A stretch of 64,000 nt of DNA from G963665925 sp050596425 (lineage in GTDB: Bacteria; Bacillota; Clostridia; Peptostreptococcales; Acidaminobacteraceae): assembly GCF_050596425.1 (NCBI RefSeq), contig NZ_CP192292.1, positions 2,170,001 to 2,234,000 of the forward strand. Reading direction: 5' to 3'. The number at the start of each line of letters is the position of its first letter. Positions within the stretch are counted from its first letter, which is position 1. Positions 8,414 to 17,101 of the stretch are shown here, in pieces. The notes beneath the pieces are model-generated. The model ran no database searches. It worked only from the letters and a program-made list of their open reading frames with translations, and was not told the DNA's origin. The translations under genes were made by a program, and so were the position numbers.

Positions 8414-8427
8414 CGAATGTATGTTTG
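8414..8427 (+). promoter_or_regulatory. Degenerate LexA (SOS) box upstream of ruvAB
   Basis: CGAATGTATGTTTG is close to the Gram-positive LexA site CGAAC-N4-GTTCG. It shares the GTATGTT core with the perfect box at 63680-63691. It lies 27 bases before the ruvA start in the presumed promoter (TATCAT at 8431-8436). ruvAB is a classical SOS operon. Confidence 0.45.
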
Positions 8428-8453
8428 TGTTATCATAAGATGGGGTGATGAAA

Positions 8454-9065
8454 ATGTATGACTATATTAAAGGCACAGTAGAATATATTGCAGAAGACTA
8501 TATCGTCATTGAAAATCATGGCGTTGGATATAAGGTTATGACGTCTTCGTTCACTATGGCAGATTTAAACGGCATGGATGGAGAAGTTATCGTTTACACT
8601 CAGCTCATTGTCAGGGAAGATGACATGAGCATATGTGGTTTTTCTTCAAGACATGAACTGACAATGTTCAGACTTCTAACGTCTGTAAGTGGCATTGGTA
8701 CCAAGGTGGCCTTGGCTGTCCTGTCTTCCATTGGCGTATATGACCTGGCAGCTGTTATTGCATCCGGTGATGTGAATAAACTGGTTAAAGCGCCAGGTGT
8801 GGGGAAAAAAACAGCCCAGCGCGTCATATTAGAGTTGAAAGATAAAATAGACAAGAAACTTAAAGCAGATGCTTTCCCTGTTGGAGAAATAAGGATGCCA
8901 AAGCCTATTGCTGTAACATCCAGCACTCGAGAAGCTCTTGAAGCCCTGATTGCTCTTGGCTATTCCAGTGATGAGGCAGAAAGTGTTTTGGCTCAAATTG
9001 ATTCGGCAGATAAAAATACGGAAGCAATTGTTAAAGAAGCGCTGCGATTAATTATGGCAGGTTAG
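8454..9065 (+). CDS. ruvA: Holliday junction DNA helicase subunit RuvA
   Basis: RuvA of 203 residues, the usual length. It forms the tetramer that recognises four-way junctions and loads the RuvB motor for branch migration. The N-terminal OB domain begins MYDYIKGTVEYI. The tandem helix-hairpin-helix segment shows GIGTKVALAVLS and PGVGKKTAQRVILELKD. The C-terminal UBA-like domain III (ALIALGYSSDEAESVL) contacts RuvB. The start at 8454 was chosen over GTG 8445 because GGGGTG gives the right spacing and the family begins with this MxDYI pattern. ruvB follows with a 13-base gap. Confidence 0.95.
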   Translation: MYDYIKGTVEYIAEDYIVIENHGVGYKVMTSSFTMADLNGMDGEVIVYTQLIVREDDMSICGFSSRHELTMFRLLTSVSGIGTKVALAVLSSIGVYDLAAVIASGDVNKLVKAPGVGKKTAQRVILELKDKIDKKLKADAFPVGEIRMPKPIAVTSSTREALEALIALGYSSDEAESVLAQIDSADKNTEAIVKEALRLIMAG

Positions 9066-9078
9066 GTTGGAGGCATAT

Positions 9079-10110
9079 ATGGATAATTTTCAAGTGGATC
9101 GGTTTGTAACACCATCATTCATTGAAGAAGATCATAAAGTAGAAACAAGTTTACGGCCTCAACAGCTCGATGATTATATCGGCCAGGCTAAAACAAAGGA
9201 AAAACTCTCTGTATTTATCGGTGCAGCGAAAATGAGGGAAGAACCCCTAGATCATGTTCTCTTATATGGCCCTCCGGGACTGGGAAAGACAACCCTTTCT
9301 GGAATCATTGCCAATGAAATGGGTGTTAATATGAAGGTGACATCTGGGCCTGCCATTGAGCGGCCTGGTGACTTGGCAGCCATTTTGAATGGCCTAAAGG
9401 AAAATGATGTGCTTTTTATTGACGAAATTCATAGATTGAGCAGGCATGTGGAAGAAGTTCTTTATCCTGCAATGGAAGACTATGTTTTGGATATAATTAT
9501 AGGGAAAGGTCCGAGTGCCAAGTCGGTGAGGATAGACTTGCCTAAGTTTACTTTGGTGGGTGCCACAACAAGAGCTGGTCAGTTGACTTCGCCCTTAAGA
9601 GACCGATTTGGTGTTATATGCAAATTGGAACTTTATGATTCACAAGAACTTTCTGGCATAGTCAAGCGGTCTGCTGGCGTTCTCGGTGTGAATATTAATG
9701 ACAAGGCAGCCCTTGAAGTGGCAAGACGAAGTCGAGGCACACCAAGGATTGTTAATAGACTTCTAAAACGGGTAAGAGACTACGCACAGGTTTATGGGAC
9801 AGGGGAAGTGACACAAGACCTTGCCAATAAAGCGCTTGACATGCTTGAAGTCGACAAACTTGGACTTGATGGTGTTGACCGAAAAATACTTCTTACTATT
9901 ATTGAAAAGTTCGATGGCGGTCCTGTGGGACTTGATACCCTGGCAGCTTCTACAGGGGAAGAGCGCAACACCATTGAAGACGTGTATGAGCCATACTTAT
10001 TGCAGCTGGGATTCATTAACCGAACGCCTAGAGGCCGTGTGGTCACGCGACTGGGTTATAAGCATATGCAAATTGACATGCAGTCAGATTTGCTAAATTG
10101 GACAGAATAG
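9079..10110 (+). CDS. ruvB: Holliday junction DNA helicase subunit RuvB
   Basis: RuvB of 343 residues, an AAA+ motor that drives branch migration with RuvA. Walker A is GPPGLGKTT, Walker B is LFIDEIHR, sensor 1 is LVGATTRAG, and the arginine finger region is SPLRDRFGV. A winged-helix C-terminus ends TPRGRVVTRLGYKH. The start at 9079 has TTGGAGGC just upstream; the longer frame starting TTG at 9067 would place that ribosome site inside the gene. It is co-transcribed with ruvA and followed after 11 bases by the spoIID-like gene. Confidence 0.96.
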   Translation: MDNFQVDRFVTPSFIEEDHKVETSLRPQQLDDYIGQAKTKEKLSVFIGAAKMREEPLDHVLLYGPPGLGKTTLSGIIANEMGVNMKVTSGPAIERPGDLAAILNGLKENDVLFIDEIHRLSRHVEEVLYPAMEDYVLDIIIGKGPSAKSVRIDLPKFTLVGATTRAGQLTSPLRDRFGVICKLELYDSQELSGIVKRSAGVLGVNINDKAALEVARRSRGTPRIVNRLLKRVRDYAQVYGTGEVTQDLANKALDMLEVDKLGLDGVDRKILLTIIEKFDGGPVGLDTLAASTGEERNTIEDVYEPYLLQLGFINRTPRGRVVTRLGYKHMQIDMQSDLLNWTE

Positions 10111-10121
10111 TGAGGGGACTT

Positions 10122-11657
10122 ATGAATCTGAAAAAATTCAGTTTATTGCTTGTCTTAATTTTGATATTTACAGGACTGGTTTCCTTTGCGGATGATCTTC
10201 CAGAGGGATTAATTCGAGTGGGTTTAAAATACGGAGCTGTGACCAGCGGCACTGAAGAAATCACGTCAGAGACAGGTTTTGAATTGGCTCTGAAAAATGG
10301 TGATTCGGTTACAAAAATATATGACTTTGGAAAGAGTGAGACCATCAAGGCGCGTAAAGATGATGCTTACCATATTCAGATTGGAAGCACTTATACTGAT
10401 ATTGGCTCAATGCTAATCGTCTTAAATGACCTCATCAAGAAAGAAGCGGGTCCATATCCGGCTTATGAAAATGGATGGCGCATATATTATGGAACATACA
10501 GCTCAAAATCTGATGCTCAGGCAAAGCTAAATGCCGTTAAAGGCAAGTATTCGAAGGACGTGTCTGTGACAGGCGCTAACTCTAAAGCCATTGAAGTGTT
10601 TTCAAAATCAGCCCCTCTCTTTGTTTATGAGTCCGGTGACAACGATTTTTTTATCCGCCCCAAAAGCCAAGGCGTTGTAAGATACGGTGGCAAAGGTTAT
10701 AGGGGGGGGATCGGTTTTAAAAGGTACCCTGATTCTGTTTTGACAGTGATCAATTATATTTCAATGGACAATTACCTATATGGTGTCTTACCCAAAGAAA
10801 TGTCAGGTGATTGGCCCCTTGAAGCTCTGAAAGCACAAGCGGTTGCAGCCAGGAATTACGCCATGGTCAATTTTGGAAAGCACAATGACCATGGGTTTGA
10901 CATATGTGCAACAACAGACTGTCAAGTTTATGGTGGCTATGATATAGAAAAACCAGGTTCCAATCAAGCAGTTGACGAAACCACAGGTAAACTGTTAAAA
11001 TACAACGGGCAAATTGTACAGACCTACTACCATTCAACAAGTGGTGGTCATACAGAAAGTATTGAAAACATCTGGTCTGGGTCCCTGCCCTATATCGTTG
11101 GGACATATGACCCTTACTCTATAGGTGCGCCAAATACCGATTGGGAACTAAGCTACACAAGAAGTGAAATAGAAAGTATATTGTCAAATAGTGGTCATAA
11201 CATTGGCACCCTAACAGATGTGCGTATTGATGAGGTGAGCGAAAATGGCAGAGTTCAAAAGCTCGTTTTTGTTGGTACGAATGGTGAAGCCGTTTTTATA
11301 AAAGAGAAGGCAAGAAAACTATTTGGTTATACAACCCTTAAAAGTATGTGGTTTGAGCTTGGCAATAAACCCATGGTGACAGTGGTAAGTCGCAGTGCTT
11401 ATAGCAGGGAAGACTTATCCACATCTGAATACATAACTTCTGAAGGCTTAGAGTCTGCTAGTGGGTCCTCCTTTGTTGTCACAGATGGTCAATCTGTAAC
11501 AAGGCTGTCCTTCTCTTCTGACAATATTGTCTTTAAGGGGCATGGCTATGGACATGGGCTCGGCATGAGTCAGTGGGGAGCAAAAGCTATGGCTGAGCAG
11601 GGCTTCACTTATGAAGAAATACTAACGCATTACTATAAAGACACCAATATTGAATGA
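10122..11657 (+). CDS. SpoIID/LytB-family exported protein with SPOR-like domain
   Basis: The product has 511 residues. An N-terminal signal peptide (KKFSLLLVLILIFTGLVSFA) directs export. Residues about 95-165 resemble a SPOR peptidoglycan-binding domain (PAYENGWRIYYGTYSSKSDA). The SpoIID core follows, with the hallmark segment GVLPKEMSGDWPLEALKAQA, containing the catalytic Glu of SpoIID lytic transglycosylases, and the terminal GHGYGHGLGMSQWGAKAMA. SpoIID cleaves glycan strands during engulfment. This longer, SPOR-bearing version, placed after ruvAB, may be a vegetative LytB-like paralogue instead. The start at 10122 follows GTGAGGGGAC; the longer frame would overlap ruvB. Confidence 0.85.
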   Translation: MNLKKFSLLLVLILIFTGLVSFADDLPEGLIRVGLKYGAVTSGTEEITSETGFELALKNGDSVTKIYDFGKSETIKARKDDAYHIQIGSTYTDIGSMLIVLNDLIKKEAGPYPAYENGWRIYYGTYSSKSDAQAKLNAVKGKYSKDVSVTGANSKAIEVFSKSAPLFVYESGDNDFFIRPKSQGVVRYGGKGYRGGIGFKRYPDSVLTVINYISMDNYLYGVLPKEMSGDWPLEALKAQAVAARNYAMVNFGKHNDHGFDICATTDCQVYGGYDIEKPGSNQAVDETTGKLLKYNGQIVQTYYHSTSGGHTESIENIWSGSLPYIVGTYDPYSIGAPNTDWELSYTRSEIESILSNSGHNIGTLTDVRIDEVSENGRVQKLVFVGTNGEAVFIKEKARKLFGYTTLKSMWFELGNKPMVTVVSRSAYSREDLSTSEYITSEGLESASGSSFVVTDGQSVTRLSFSSDNIVFKGHGYGHGLGMSQWGAKAMAEQGFTYEEILTHYYKDTNIE

Positions 11658-11777
11658 TTTTGAAGTAAGCATAATAATAAAGAGACGATTATATCTAGTG
11701 ATAGATTTATAAATGTTTTTTCTAAAGTTTGAAAAGGACAAGGAAGATATTAAGTCGTTTAGAATAGGATAAGATTC

Positions 11778-12800
11778 ATGAAAAAATCAGATTTTTACTT
11801 TGACTTGCCAGATCACCTCATTGCACAAACACCGCTTGAGGACAGAACAGGTTCTCGTTTGATGGTTATTGACAGGGCATCAGGTGAAATTGAACATCAT
11901 AAGTTCAAAGATGTGCTGGATTATTTAGGTGAAGGTGACTGCCTAGTCGTCAATAACACAAGGGTTCTTCCTGCACGAATTTTCGGCACAAAGGATACAG
12001 GGGCAAGGGTAGAATTCTTGCTATTAAAAAGGCTATCAGACAATCGGTGGGAGACACTGGTCAAGCCTGGTCGTAAGGCAAAACTTGATGCTGAGTTTAC
12101 TTTTGGAAGCGGTCTTATGCGAGGTAAGATTGTGGGCATGGCTGATGAAGGTGCACGTATAATTGAATTCACATATGAAGGTGTCTTTGAAGAAGTGCTT
12201 GATCAAATTGGACAAATGCCTCTTCCACCTTATATAACAGAAAGCCTTGATGACCAGGAGCGTTATCAGACTGTGTATGCTAAAGAGCGGGGATCAGCGG
12301 CGGCTCCAACAGCGGGTCTTCATTTTACAGAAGAACTTATGGAAAAACTAAGGGCAAAAGGCGTTAAGATCTGCTCTGTCATGCTTCATGTTGGTCTGGG
12401 CACTTTCAGACCAGTGAAAGAAGATCATATACTTGACCATAAAATGCACTCGGAATATTATGAGGTTTCAGAAGAGACAGCACAAATTATAAATGAAACC
12501 AAAGCAAACGGAGGACGTGTCATAGCTGTTGGAACAACATCAACACGTACCCTTGAAAGTGTAACTGATGAAAATGGAAAGGTTCAACCATCTAAGGGAT
12601 GGACAGAAATATTCATTTATCCAGGCTACGAATTTAAAATAATAGATGGACTGATAACAAATTTCCATCTGCCTGAGTCGACACTAATCATGTTGGTTAG
12701 TGCCCTATCTTCAAAGGATAGAATTTTGAATGCATATGCAGTCGCTGTCAAAGAAGAATATAGATTCTTCAGTTTTGGCGATGCCATGCTACTGATTTAG
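11778..12800 (+). CDS. queA: S-adenosylmethionine:tRNA ribosyltransferase-isomerase QueA
   Basis: QueA of 340 residues, which transfers and isomerises the ribosyl part of SAM onto 7-aminomethyl-7-deazaguanine in tRNA to form epoxyqueuosine. The N-terminus (KSDFYFDLPDHLIAQTPLE) and the motifs DCLVVNNTRVLPAR, AAPTAGLHFTEEL, MLHVGLGTFRPV and ITNFHLPESTLIMLVSAL are all typical. It is followed 12 bases later by tgt, the enzyme one step earlier in the same pathway, an arrangement widely conserved in bacteria. Confidence 0.96.
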   Translation: MKKSDFYFDLPDHLIAQTPLEDRTGSRLMVIDRASGEIEHHKFKDVLDYLGEGDCLVVNNTRVLPARIFGTKDTGARVEFLLLKRLSDNRWETLVKPGRKAKLDAEFTFGSGLMRGKIVGMADEGARIIEFTYEGVFEEVLDQIGQMPLPPYITESLDDQERYQTVYAKERGSAAAPTAGLHFTEELMEKLRAKGVKICSVMLHVGLGTFRPVKEDHILDHKMHSEYYEVSEETAQIINETKANGGRVIAVGTTSTRTLESVTDENGKVQPSKGWTEIFIYPGYEFKIIDGLITNFHLPESTLIMLVSALSSKDRILNAYAVAVKEEYRFFSFGDAMLLI

Positions 12801-12812
12801 TTGGAGGATACA

Positions 12813-13931
12813 ATGGCTGTAACTTATGAACTAATTAAAACCTGTAAGCAGAGTGGTGCGAGACTGGGTCGTCTTCATACGCCACACGGAACCATTGACA
12901 CACCAGTTTTTATGCCTGTTGGCACCCAAGCAACAGTTAAGTCAATGACACCAGAAGAAATTAAAGAGATCGGTGCGGGTATTATTCTAAGCAATACCTA
13001 CCATTTATTCATGCGTCCGGGTCATGATTTGATTAAAGAGGCCGGTGGCTTGCACAAATTCATGAACTGGGATGGTGCTATCTTAACGGATAGCGGTGGT
13101 TTTCAAGTTTTTAGTTTGGGAGACCTTCGGAAAATTTCAGAAGAGGGTGTTGAGTTCAGATCACACATTGATGGTTCAAAACACTTTATCAGTCCAGAAA
13201 AAGCTGTAGAAATACAGACAGCTCTAGGCTCGGATATTATGATGGCCTTTGATGAGTGTGCGCCATATCCAGCGGACTGGAACTATGTGAAAAATTCTCT
13301 TGAAAGAACAACGCGTTGGTTGGGACGATGTGTTGAAGCCCACACCAATACAGAAAATCAAGCTCTTTTTGGAATCATTCAGGGGGGCATGTATGAGGAC
13401 TTGCGTCGTCAGAGTATTGAGGAAATCACCCAATATGATTTACCGGGCTATGCCATCGGAGGTCTGAGTGTCGGTGAACCAAAGCCACTTATGTATGAAG
13501 TGCTTGAGTATACCACACCTTACATGCCAAAGGACAAGCCTAGATACCTAATGGGCGTTGGTAGCCCTGATTGTCTTATTGAAGGGGTTATTAGAGGCGT
13601 CGATATGTTTGACTGCGTCCTTCCCACTAGAGTTGCCAGAAATGGTACAGCTATGACATCTCAAGGGCGTATTGCCATTAAAAATGCCAAGCATACAAGA
13701 GATTTCACACCACTTGATCCTGAGTGCGACTGCTATACATGTAAAAATTATTCAAAGGCTTATTTGAGACACCTCTTTAAGTCTAATGAAATCTTATCAT
13801 CAAGACTCTTCACCTACCACAATATTCATTTCTTGATTAAGCTTATGGAGCAGGTGCGTGAAGCTATTATGGAAGATAGACTTCTTGATTTTAGAAAAGA
13901 GTTTTTCGAAAAGTATGGATATGAACTGTAA
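12813..13931 (+). CDS. tgt: Queuine tRNA-ribosyltransferase (tRNA-guanine transglycosylase)
   Basis: Tgt of 372 residues exchanges G34 of GUN-anticodon tRNAs for preQ1. The nucleophile/acid region DSGGFQVFSLG and the second active-site segment GVDMFDCVLPTRVARNG are intact. The zinc site is CDCYTC followed by the distal His in FTYHNIHF. The start at 13813 minus 1000 (that is, 12813) has TTGGAGG directly upstream; the frame extending to 12801 would include this ribosome site. It ends the ruvAB-queA-tgt cluster and is followed by a terminator. Confidence 0.96.
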   Translation: MAVTYELIKTCKQSGARLGRLHTPHGTIDTPVFMPVGTQATVKSMTPEEIKEIGAGIILSNTYHLFMRPGHDLIKEAGGLHKFMNWDGAILTDSGGFQVFSLGDLRKISEEGVEFRSHIDGSKHFISPEKAVEIQTALGSDIMMAFDECAPYPADWNYVKNSLERTTRWLGRCVEAHTNTENQALFGIIQGGMYEDLRRQSIEEITQYDLPGYAIGGLSVGEPKPLMYEVLEYTTPYMPKDKPRYLMGVGSPDCLIEGVIRGVDMFDCVLPTRVARNGTAMTSQGRIAIKNAKHTRDFTPLDPECDCYTCKNYSKAYLRHLFKSNEILSSRLFTYHNIHFLIKLMEQVREAIMEDRLLDFRKEFFEKYGYEL

Positions 13932-13970
13932 AATTTTATGTGCATAAATAGGAATAAATGAAAAATATTG

Positions 13971-14010
13971 ACCGTCTAGGACTTAAGTTATAAGTTTTAG
14001 GCGGTTTTTT
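13971..14010 (+). terminator. Terminator of the queA-tgt operon
   Basis: ACCGTCTA (13971-13978) pairs with TAGGCGGT (13998-14005), with an inner ACTT/AAGT stem, followed by T6. Confidence 0.85.
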
Positions 14011-14134
14011 CGTGACTTAGACATTAAAGATGCAGAAAATTTAGAAAAAAAGAATGTCGAATATAGTCGAAACTATGGGAGAATGGTAAAATATTGGGTA
14101 TATAAAGTATGAAATCCAGTGAGGGGGAATGATT

Positions 14135-16114
14135 ATGAAGTTAGGTATACGTGGGAAATTGATTTTATTATTCACAGTGGTACTCGTATTGGCAATTGGA
14201 TCGATTGGGGCTGGGTCCTATATCCAATCGGCCAGCATGCTTGAAACAGAACTCAACAACAATGCAGAGTCGGTGCTCCGATTAATTTCAGAGCAGGTAA
14301 AAGAGTATTTTGACATGCACTTGGCATCCGTTCGTATGATGGGGGCAAGTGACAACGTTGAAAACGTTTATTCTAAGTTTAATGCGCAAAATGACATGAT
14401 GAGCACCTACAAGGACTACATTGAGCAGTATCCAGACGTCATGAACATTTATATGGGGACAGAACGTAAAGATTTCTTCATATGGCCTGAAACGGAACTG
14501 CCAGAGGGCTATGATCCGACGGTAAGACCATGGTATCAACAGGCTATAGAGGCGGGAGAAGCTATTTGGACAGATCCTTACGTGGATGCTTTTACGGGTG
14601 ATATGATTATTTCCGCTGCTATGCCAGTCTATGACAGTCGAGACAAATTTGTTGGTGTTCTCGCCATTGACTTGTCTCTAGCGGGCCTGTCTGAACAAAT
14701 CACAAGTATAAAAATTGGTGAAACAGGCTATCCGTTTATATTTGATAACAATTACAATTTGATGATTCACCCGGATCCTGAGAAAATCGGTGAACCGTCA
14801 GCGGTACCTGAACTAGAAGCTTATATTCAATCAGGTGGAAGAGGAATCATTGAATATGTCTTTAATGGCCAAAAGAAGTTTGCAGCCGTTGATTATGTTG
14901 ATGAAATAGGATGGCCAATTGCAGCCAGTCTGCCAATTGATGAAGTACAGGCTAAATCATTTGTTATCCTTAGAGCCATTATTTTCATAGGCCTTATAAC
15001 CCTAGTGGTTGCTGGCCTTGTCAATCAGTTTTTTGCTAAATCCATTGTTAACCCAATCATTGTTATAGGAAATGAAATGGAAAAAGTGAAAAATGGAGAC
15101 TTCACAGTTAAAGTCAATATCACTACAAAAGATGAAGTGGGTGTGCTTGCAGACAATTTCAATATGATGGTGGAACAGGTTCGAGAACTTGTTGCAAGTG
15201 CAAAAGAAGTGGCTAAAAGTGTTTCGCTTTCAGCAACAGACTTAGCGGCAACATCTCAGCAGACAAGTGCTCTTTCCACAGAAGTCTCAAAAACTGTTGA
15301 TGAAATTGCCAAAGGGGCATCTGATCAAGCTGGTGAAGCTGAAAAAGGCGCCCAACTTGTATTTGGTCTTGATCAGAAGTTTAATCAACTTTCAGAAGGC
15401 ACTTCTGAAATGGGACATTCAGCCGAAGAAGCCATTTCTTCCAGTGCTGAAGGCCTTAAGAGTGTTGCAGAACTCATGGAAAAAACAGAAGAAAGCAATA
15501 CGTCAACAACCAAGGTTGGGGAAGCTATAACAGCCTTGACGGAGAAATCAAGTAATATTGGTGTATTTGTCGAAACCATTAGTTCTATTGCAGAACAGAC
15601 CAATTTACTTGCACTAAATGCATCTATTGAAGCTGCAAGGGCTGGTGAACACGGTAGAGGCTTTGCGGTCGTTGCAGACGAAATTCGAAAGCTCGCTGAG
15701 GGATCCAATGAAGCGGCTGAAGAAATTCGCAAAATTGTTGGCGAAATCATGGATGAAAATAAGAAAGCTCAGCTCATTATGTCTGATGTAGGTGATATTG
15801 CAGAAAGACAAACAACGGCGGTTGAAGGTGTGAATACTTCCTTTGATCAGATTTCTAAACTCATTGACGCCATCACAGATAAGATCCGTGAAACATCAAG
15901 CTTTGTAACTGAAATGACGAATGACAAGGACCTTATCGTTTCAGCCATTGAAAATATTTCAGCGGTTTCGGAAGAAACGGCGGCATCAACTGAGGAAGTT
16001 AGTGCCTCTGTAGACCAGCAGTCTAACGCTGTAGACGAAGTGGCCAGAGCAGCTGAAGAACTAAATCATTTGGCTGACTCTCTAAACAGTGAAATCAGTA
16101 AGTTTATTGTTTAA
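14135..16114 (+). CDS. Methyl-accepting chemotaxis protein with dCache sensor
   Basis: A chemoreceptor of 659 residues. One membrane helix near the N-terminus and a second near residues 275-295 enclose a periplasmic region of about 240 residues of the double-Cache type (PWYQQAIEAGEAIWTDPYVD and GYPFIFDNNYNLMIHPD are typical Cache segments). A HAMP domain follows, then a long MCP signalling coiled coil with the hairpin tip EQTNLLALNASIEAARAGEH. dCache receptors usually bind amino acids or small carboxylates; the ligand here is unknown. The start at 14135 has GAGGGGG at seven-base spacing. It stands alone, flanked by terminators, inserted in the otherwise conserved tgt-yajC-sec run. Confidence 0.9.
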   Translation: MKLGIRGKLILLFTVVLVLAIGSIGAGSYIQSASMLETELNNNAESVLRLISEQVKEYFDMHLASVRMMGASDNVENVYSKFNAQNDMMSTYKDYIEQYPDVMNIYMGTERKDFFIWPETELPEGYDPTVRPWYQQAIEAGEAIWTDPYVDAFTGDMIISAAMPVYDSRDKFVGVLAIDLSLAGLSEQITSIKIGETGYPFIFDNNYNLMIHPDPEKIGEPSAVPELEAYIQSGGRGIIEYVFNGQKKFAAVDYVDEIGWPIAASLPIDEVQAKSFVILRAIIFIGLITLVVAGLVNQFFAKSIVNPIIVIGNEMEKVKNGDFTVKVNITTKDEVGVLADNFNMMVEQVRELVASAKEVAKSVSLSATDLAATSQQTSALSTEVSKTVDEIAKGASDQAGEAEKGAQLVFGLDQKFNQLSEGTSEMGHSAEEAISSSAEGLKSVAELMEKTEESNTSTTKVGEAITALTEKSSNIGVFVETISSIAEQTNLLALNASIEAARAGEHGRGFAVVADEIRKLAEGSNEAAEEIRKIVGEIMDENKKAQLIMSDVGDIAERQTTAVEGVNTSFDQISKLIDAITDKIRETSSFVTEMTNDKDLIVSAIENISAVSEETAASTEEVSASVDQQSNAVDEVARAAEELNHLADSLNSEISKFIV

Positions 16115-16135
16115 ACCTATACCTTAATTATTTGC

Positions 16136-16172
16136 AGGGTCTGTTCGCAATATTATGAACAGACCCTTAAAT
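16136..16172 (+). terminator. Terminator after the dCache chemoreceptor
   Basis: A perfect 11-bp stem, AGGGTCTGTTC (16136-16146) with GAACAGACCCT (16157-16167). The T-tract is modest (TAAATTGTTT). Confidence 0.72.
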
Positions 16173-16276
16173 TGTTTAGTAATTCATAAAATCTTTAAAA
16201 GAATTTATAAATAAAAAGGATTTTAAGAAGAAAAGTAGAATATGTTATCTAGTGAAGGTTAAAGGAGGCTATATAT

Positions 16277-16528
16277 ATGGCGTTTTCTCTAGTTTACATT
16301 GCAGCGATCTTCGGGATTTTTTACTTCCTGCTTATTCGTCCTCAGCAAAAGAGAGCGAAAGAGCTTCAGGCAATGCGTGACAGCGTAAAAGTCGGAGACA
16401 CTGTGGTGACAATTGGTGGATTAGTGGGTAAAGTTGTTCGTGTTTCTGACGAGCAAATAGTTATTGACTCTGGTGCTGGAGAACTTACATTCAAGAAATT
16501 CGGCGTAAACAGTGTCATTAATGACTAA
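16277..16528 (+). CDS. yajC: Preprotein translocase accessory subunit YajC
   Basis: YajC of 83 residues, a single-span inner membrane partner of SecDF. The N-terminal helix is FSLVYIAAIFGIFYFLLIRP, followed by the family signature PQQKRAKELQAM and a small cytoplasmic beta domain (VKVGDTVVTIGGLVGKVV). AAAGGAGGC precedes the ATG. It is separated from secDF by the SCIFF peptide genes, an arrangement seen in other Clostridia, and has its own terminator. Confidence 0.94.
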   Translation: MAFSLVYIAAIFGIFYFLLIRPQQKRAKELQAMRDSVKVGDTVVTIGGLVGKVVRVSDEQIVIDSGAGELTFKKFGVNSVIND

Positions 16529-16547
16529 GTTCATTATTCGATGGATA

Positions 16548-16586
16548 AAAGGGTAACAACGGGAATTTCCGTTGTTGCCCTTTCTA
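16548..16586 (+). terminator. Terminator of yajC
   Basis: Long stem AAAGGGTAACAACGG with CCGTTGTTGCCCTTT (one G-T pair) around a short loop, then TTTCT. Confidence 0.82.
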
Positions 16587-16631
16587 CTTATCAAGAAGGC
16601 TATGGGCCTGGAATGTAAGATATTTATTAAC

Positions 16632-16660
16632 TGGTCAGAGTGTTCTAGCTGTGCTATAAT
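16632..16660 (+). promoter_or_regulatory. Promoter of the SCIFF peptide gene
   Basis: TGGTCA (16632-16637), 17 bp, then TATAAT (16655-16660) preceded by TGC, i.e. an extended -10. The ribosome site AGAGGAGGG lies just before the scfA start. Confidence 0.6.
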
Positions 16661-16690
16661 TGGTATGTATTTACGAGAGGAGGGAAAGCA

Positions 16691-16831
16691 ATGAAACACA
16701 TTAAGACGCTTAATGCTGGAACTTTAAAGGAATCTGCATCACACGGCGGATGTGGCGAATGCCAAACATCATGTCAGTCTGCATGTAAAACTTCTTGTAC
16801 GGTAGCAAACCAGGAATGCGAAAACAAATAA
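16691..16831 (+). CDS. scfA: SCIFF ranthipeptide precursor (six cysteines)
   Basis: A 46-residue peptide gene beginning MKHIKTLNAGTLKESASHGG. Six cysteines at positions 21, 24, 28, 32, 36 and 43 lie in the C-terminal half (core start CGECQTSCQSACKTSC). This is the invariant SCIFF (six Cys in forty-five) pattern. The precursor is modified by a radical SAM maturase that makes thioether bonds from Cys to non-alpha carbons (ranthipeptide class). The maturase gene lies 270 bases downstream. Homologues are nearly universal in Clostridia, and a signalling role has been reported in some species. AGAGGAGGG precedes the ATG, and a hairpin (TTGGAG/CTCCAA, 16845-16861) follows the stop. Confidence 0.95.
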   Translation: MKHIKTLNAGTLKESASHGGCGECQTSCQSACKTSCTVANQECENK

Positions 16832-16906
16832 GTTTTACATAGACTTGGAGCCCTGCTCCAACTTGTAATATAAATAGGAATTTCCAATTTCTATTGCGTA
16901 CTAAAA

Positions 16907-16950
16907 AGACCAGCTCACGTGCACGGAGCGTACGTGGCTGGTCATTTGAT
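16907..16950 (+). terminator. Hairpin between scfA and scfB
   Basis: GACCAGC with GCTGGTC, extended inside by CACGT/ACGTG pairs (about 16908-16943). The weak T-tail (ATTTGATTGTT) suggests partial termination. This would let the peptide be made in excess over the maturase. Confidence 0.6.
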
Positions 16951-17101
16951 TGTTCTCATTTTATTGTGTTTTAATGGCAGAGCGATAAGCTCGCCTTTTT
17001 TGTGTATTCTCCAATTGACTTATTATAAAGACAATGGATATTAAGACAATTAAGTCTTGAAATGATAGAATTATGGCGTAGGTTATGCGCTGGAGGTAAT
17101 A

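Noticed and set aside
16907..16950. Riboswitch in front of scfB
   Set aside because: It is a single simple hairpin with no conserved aptamer-like features.
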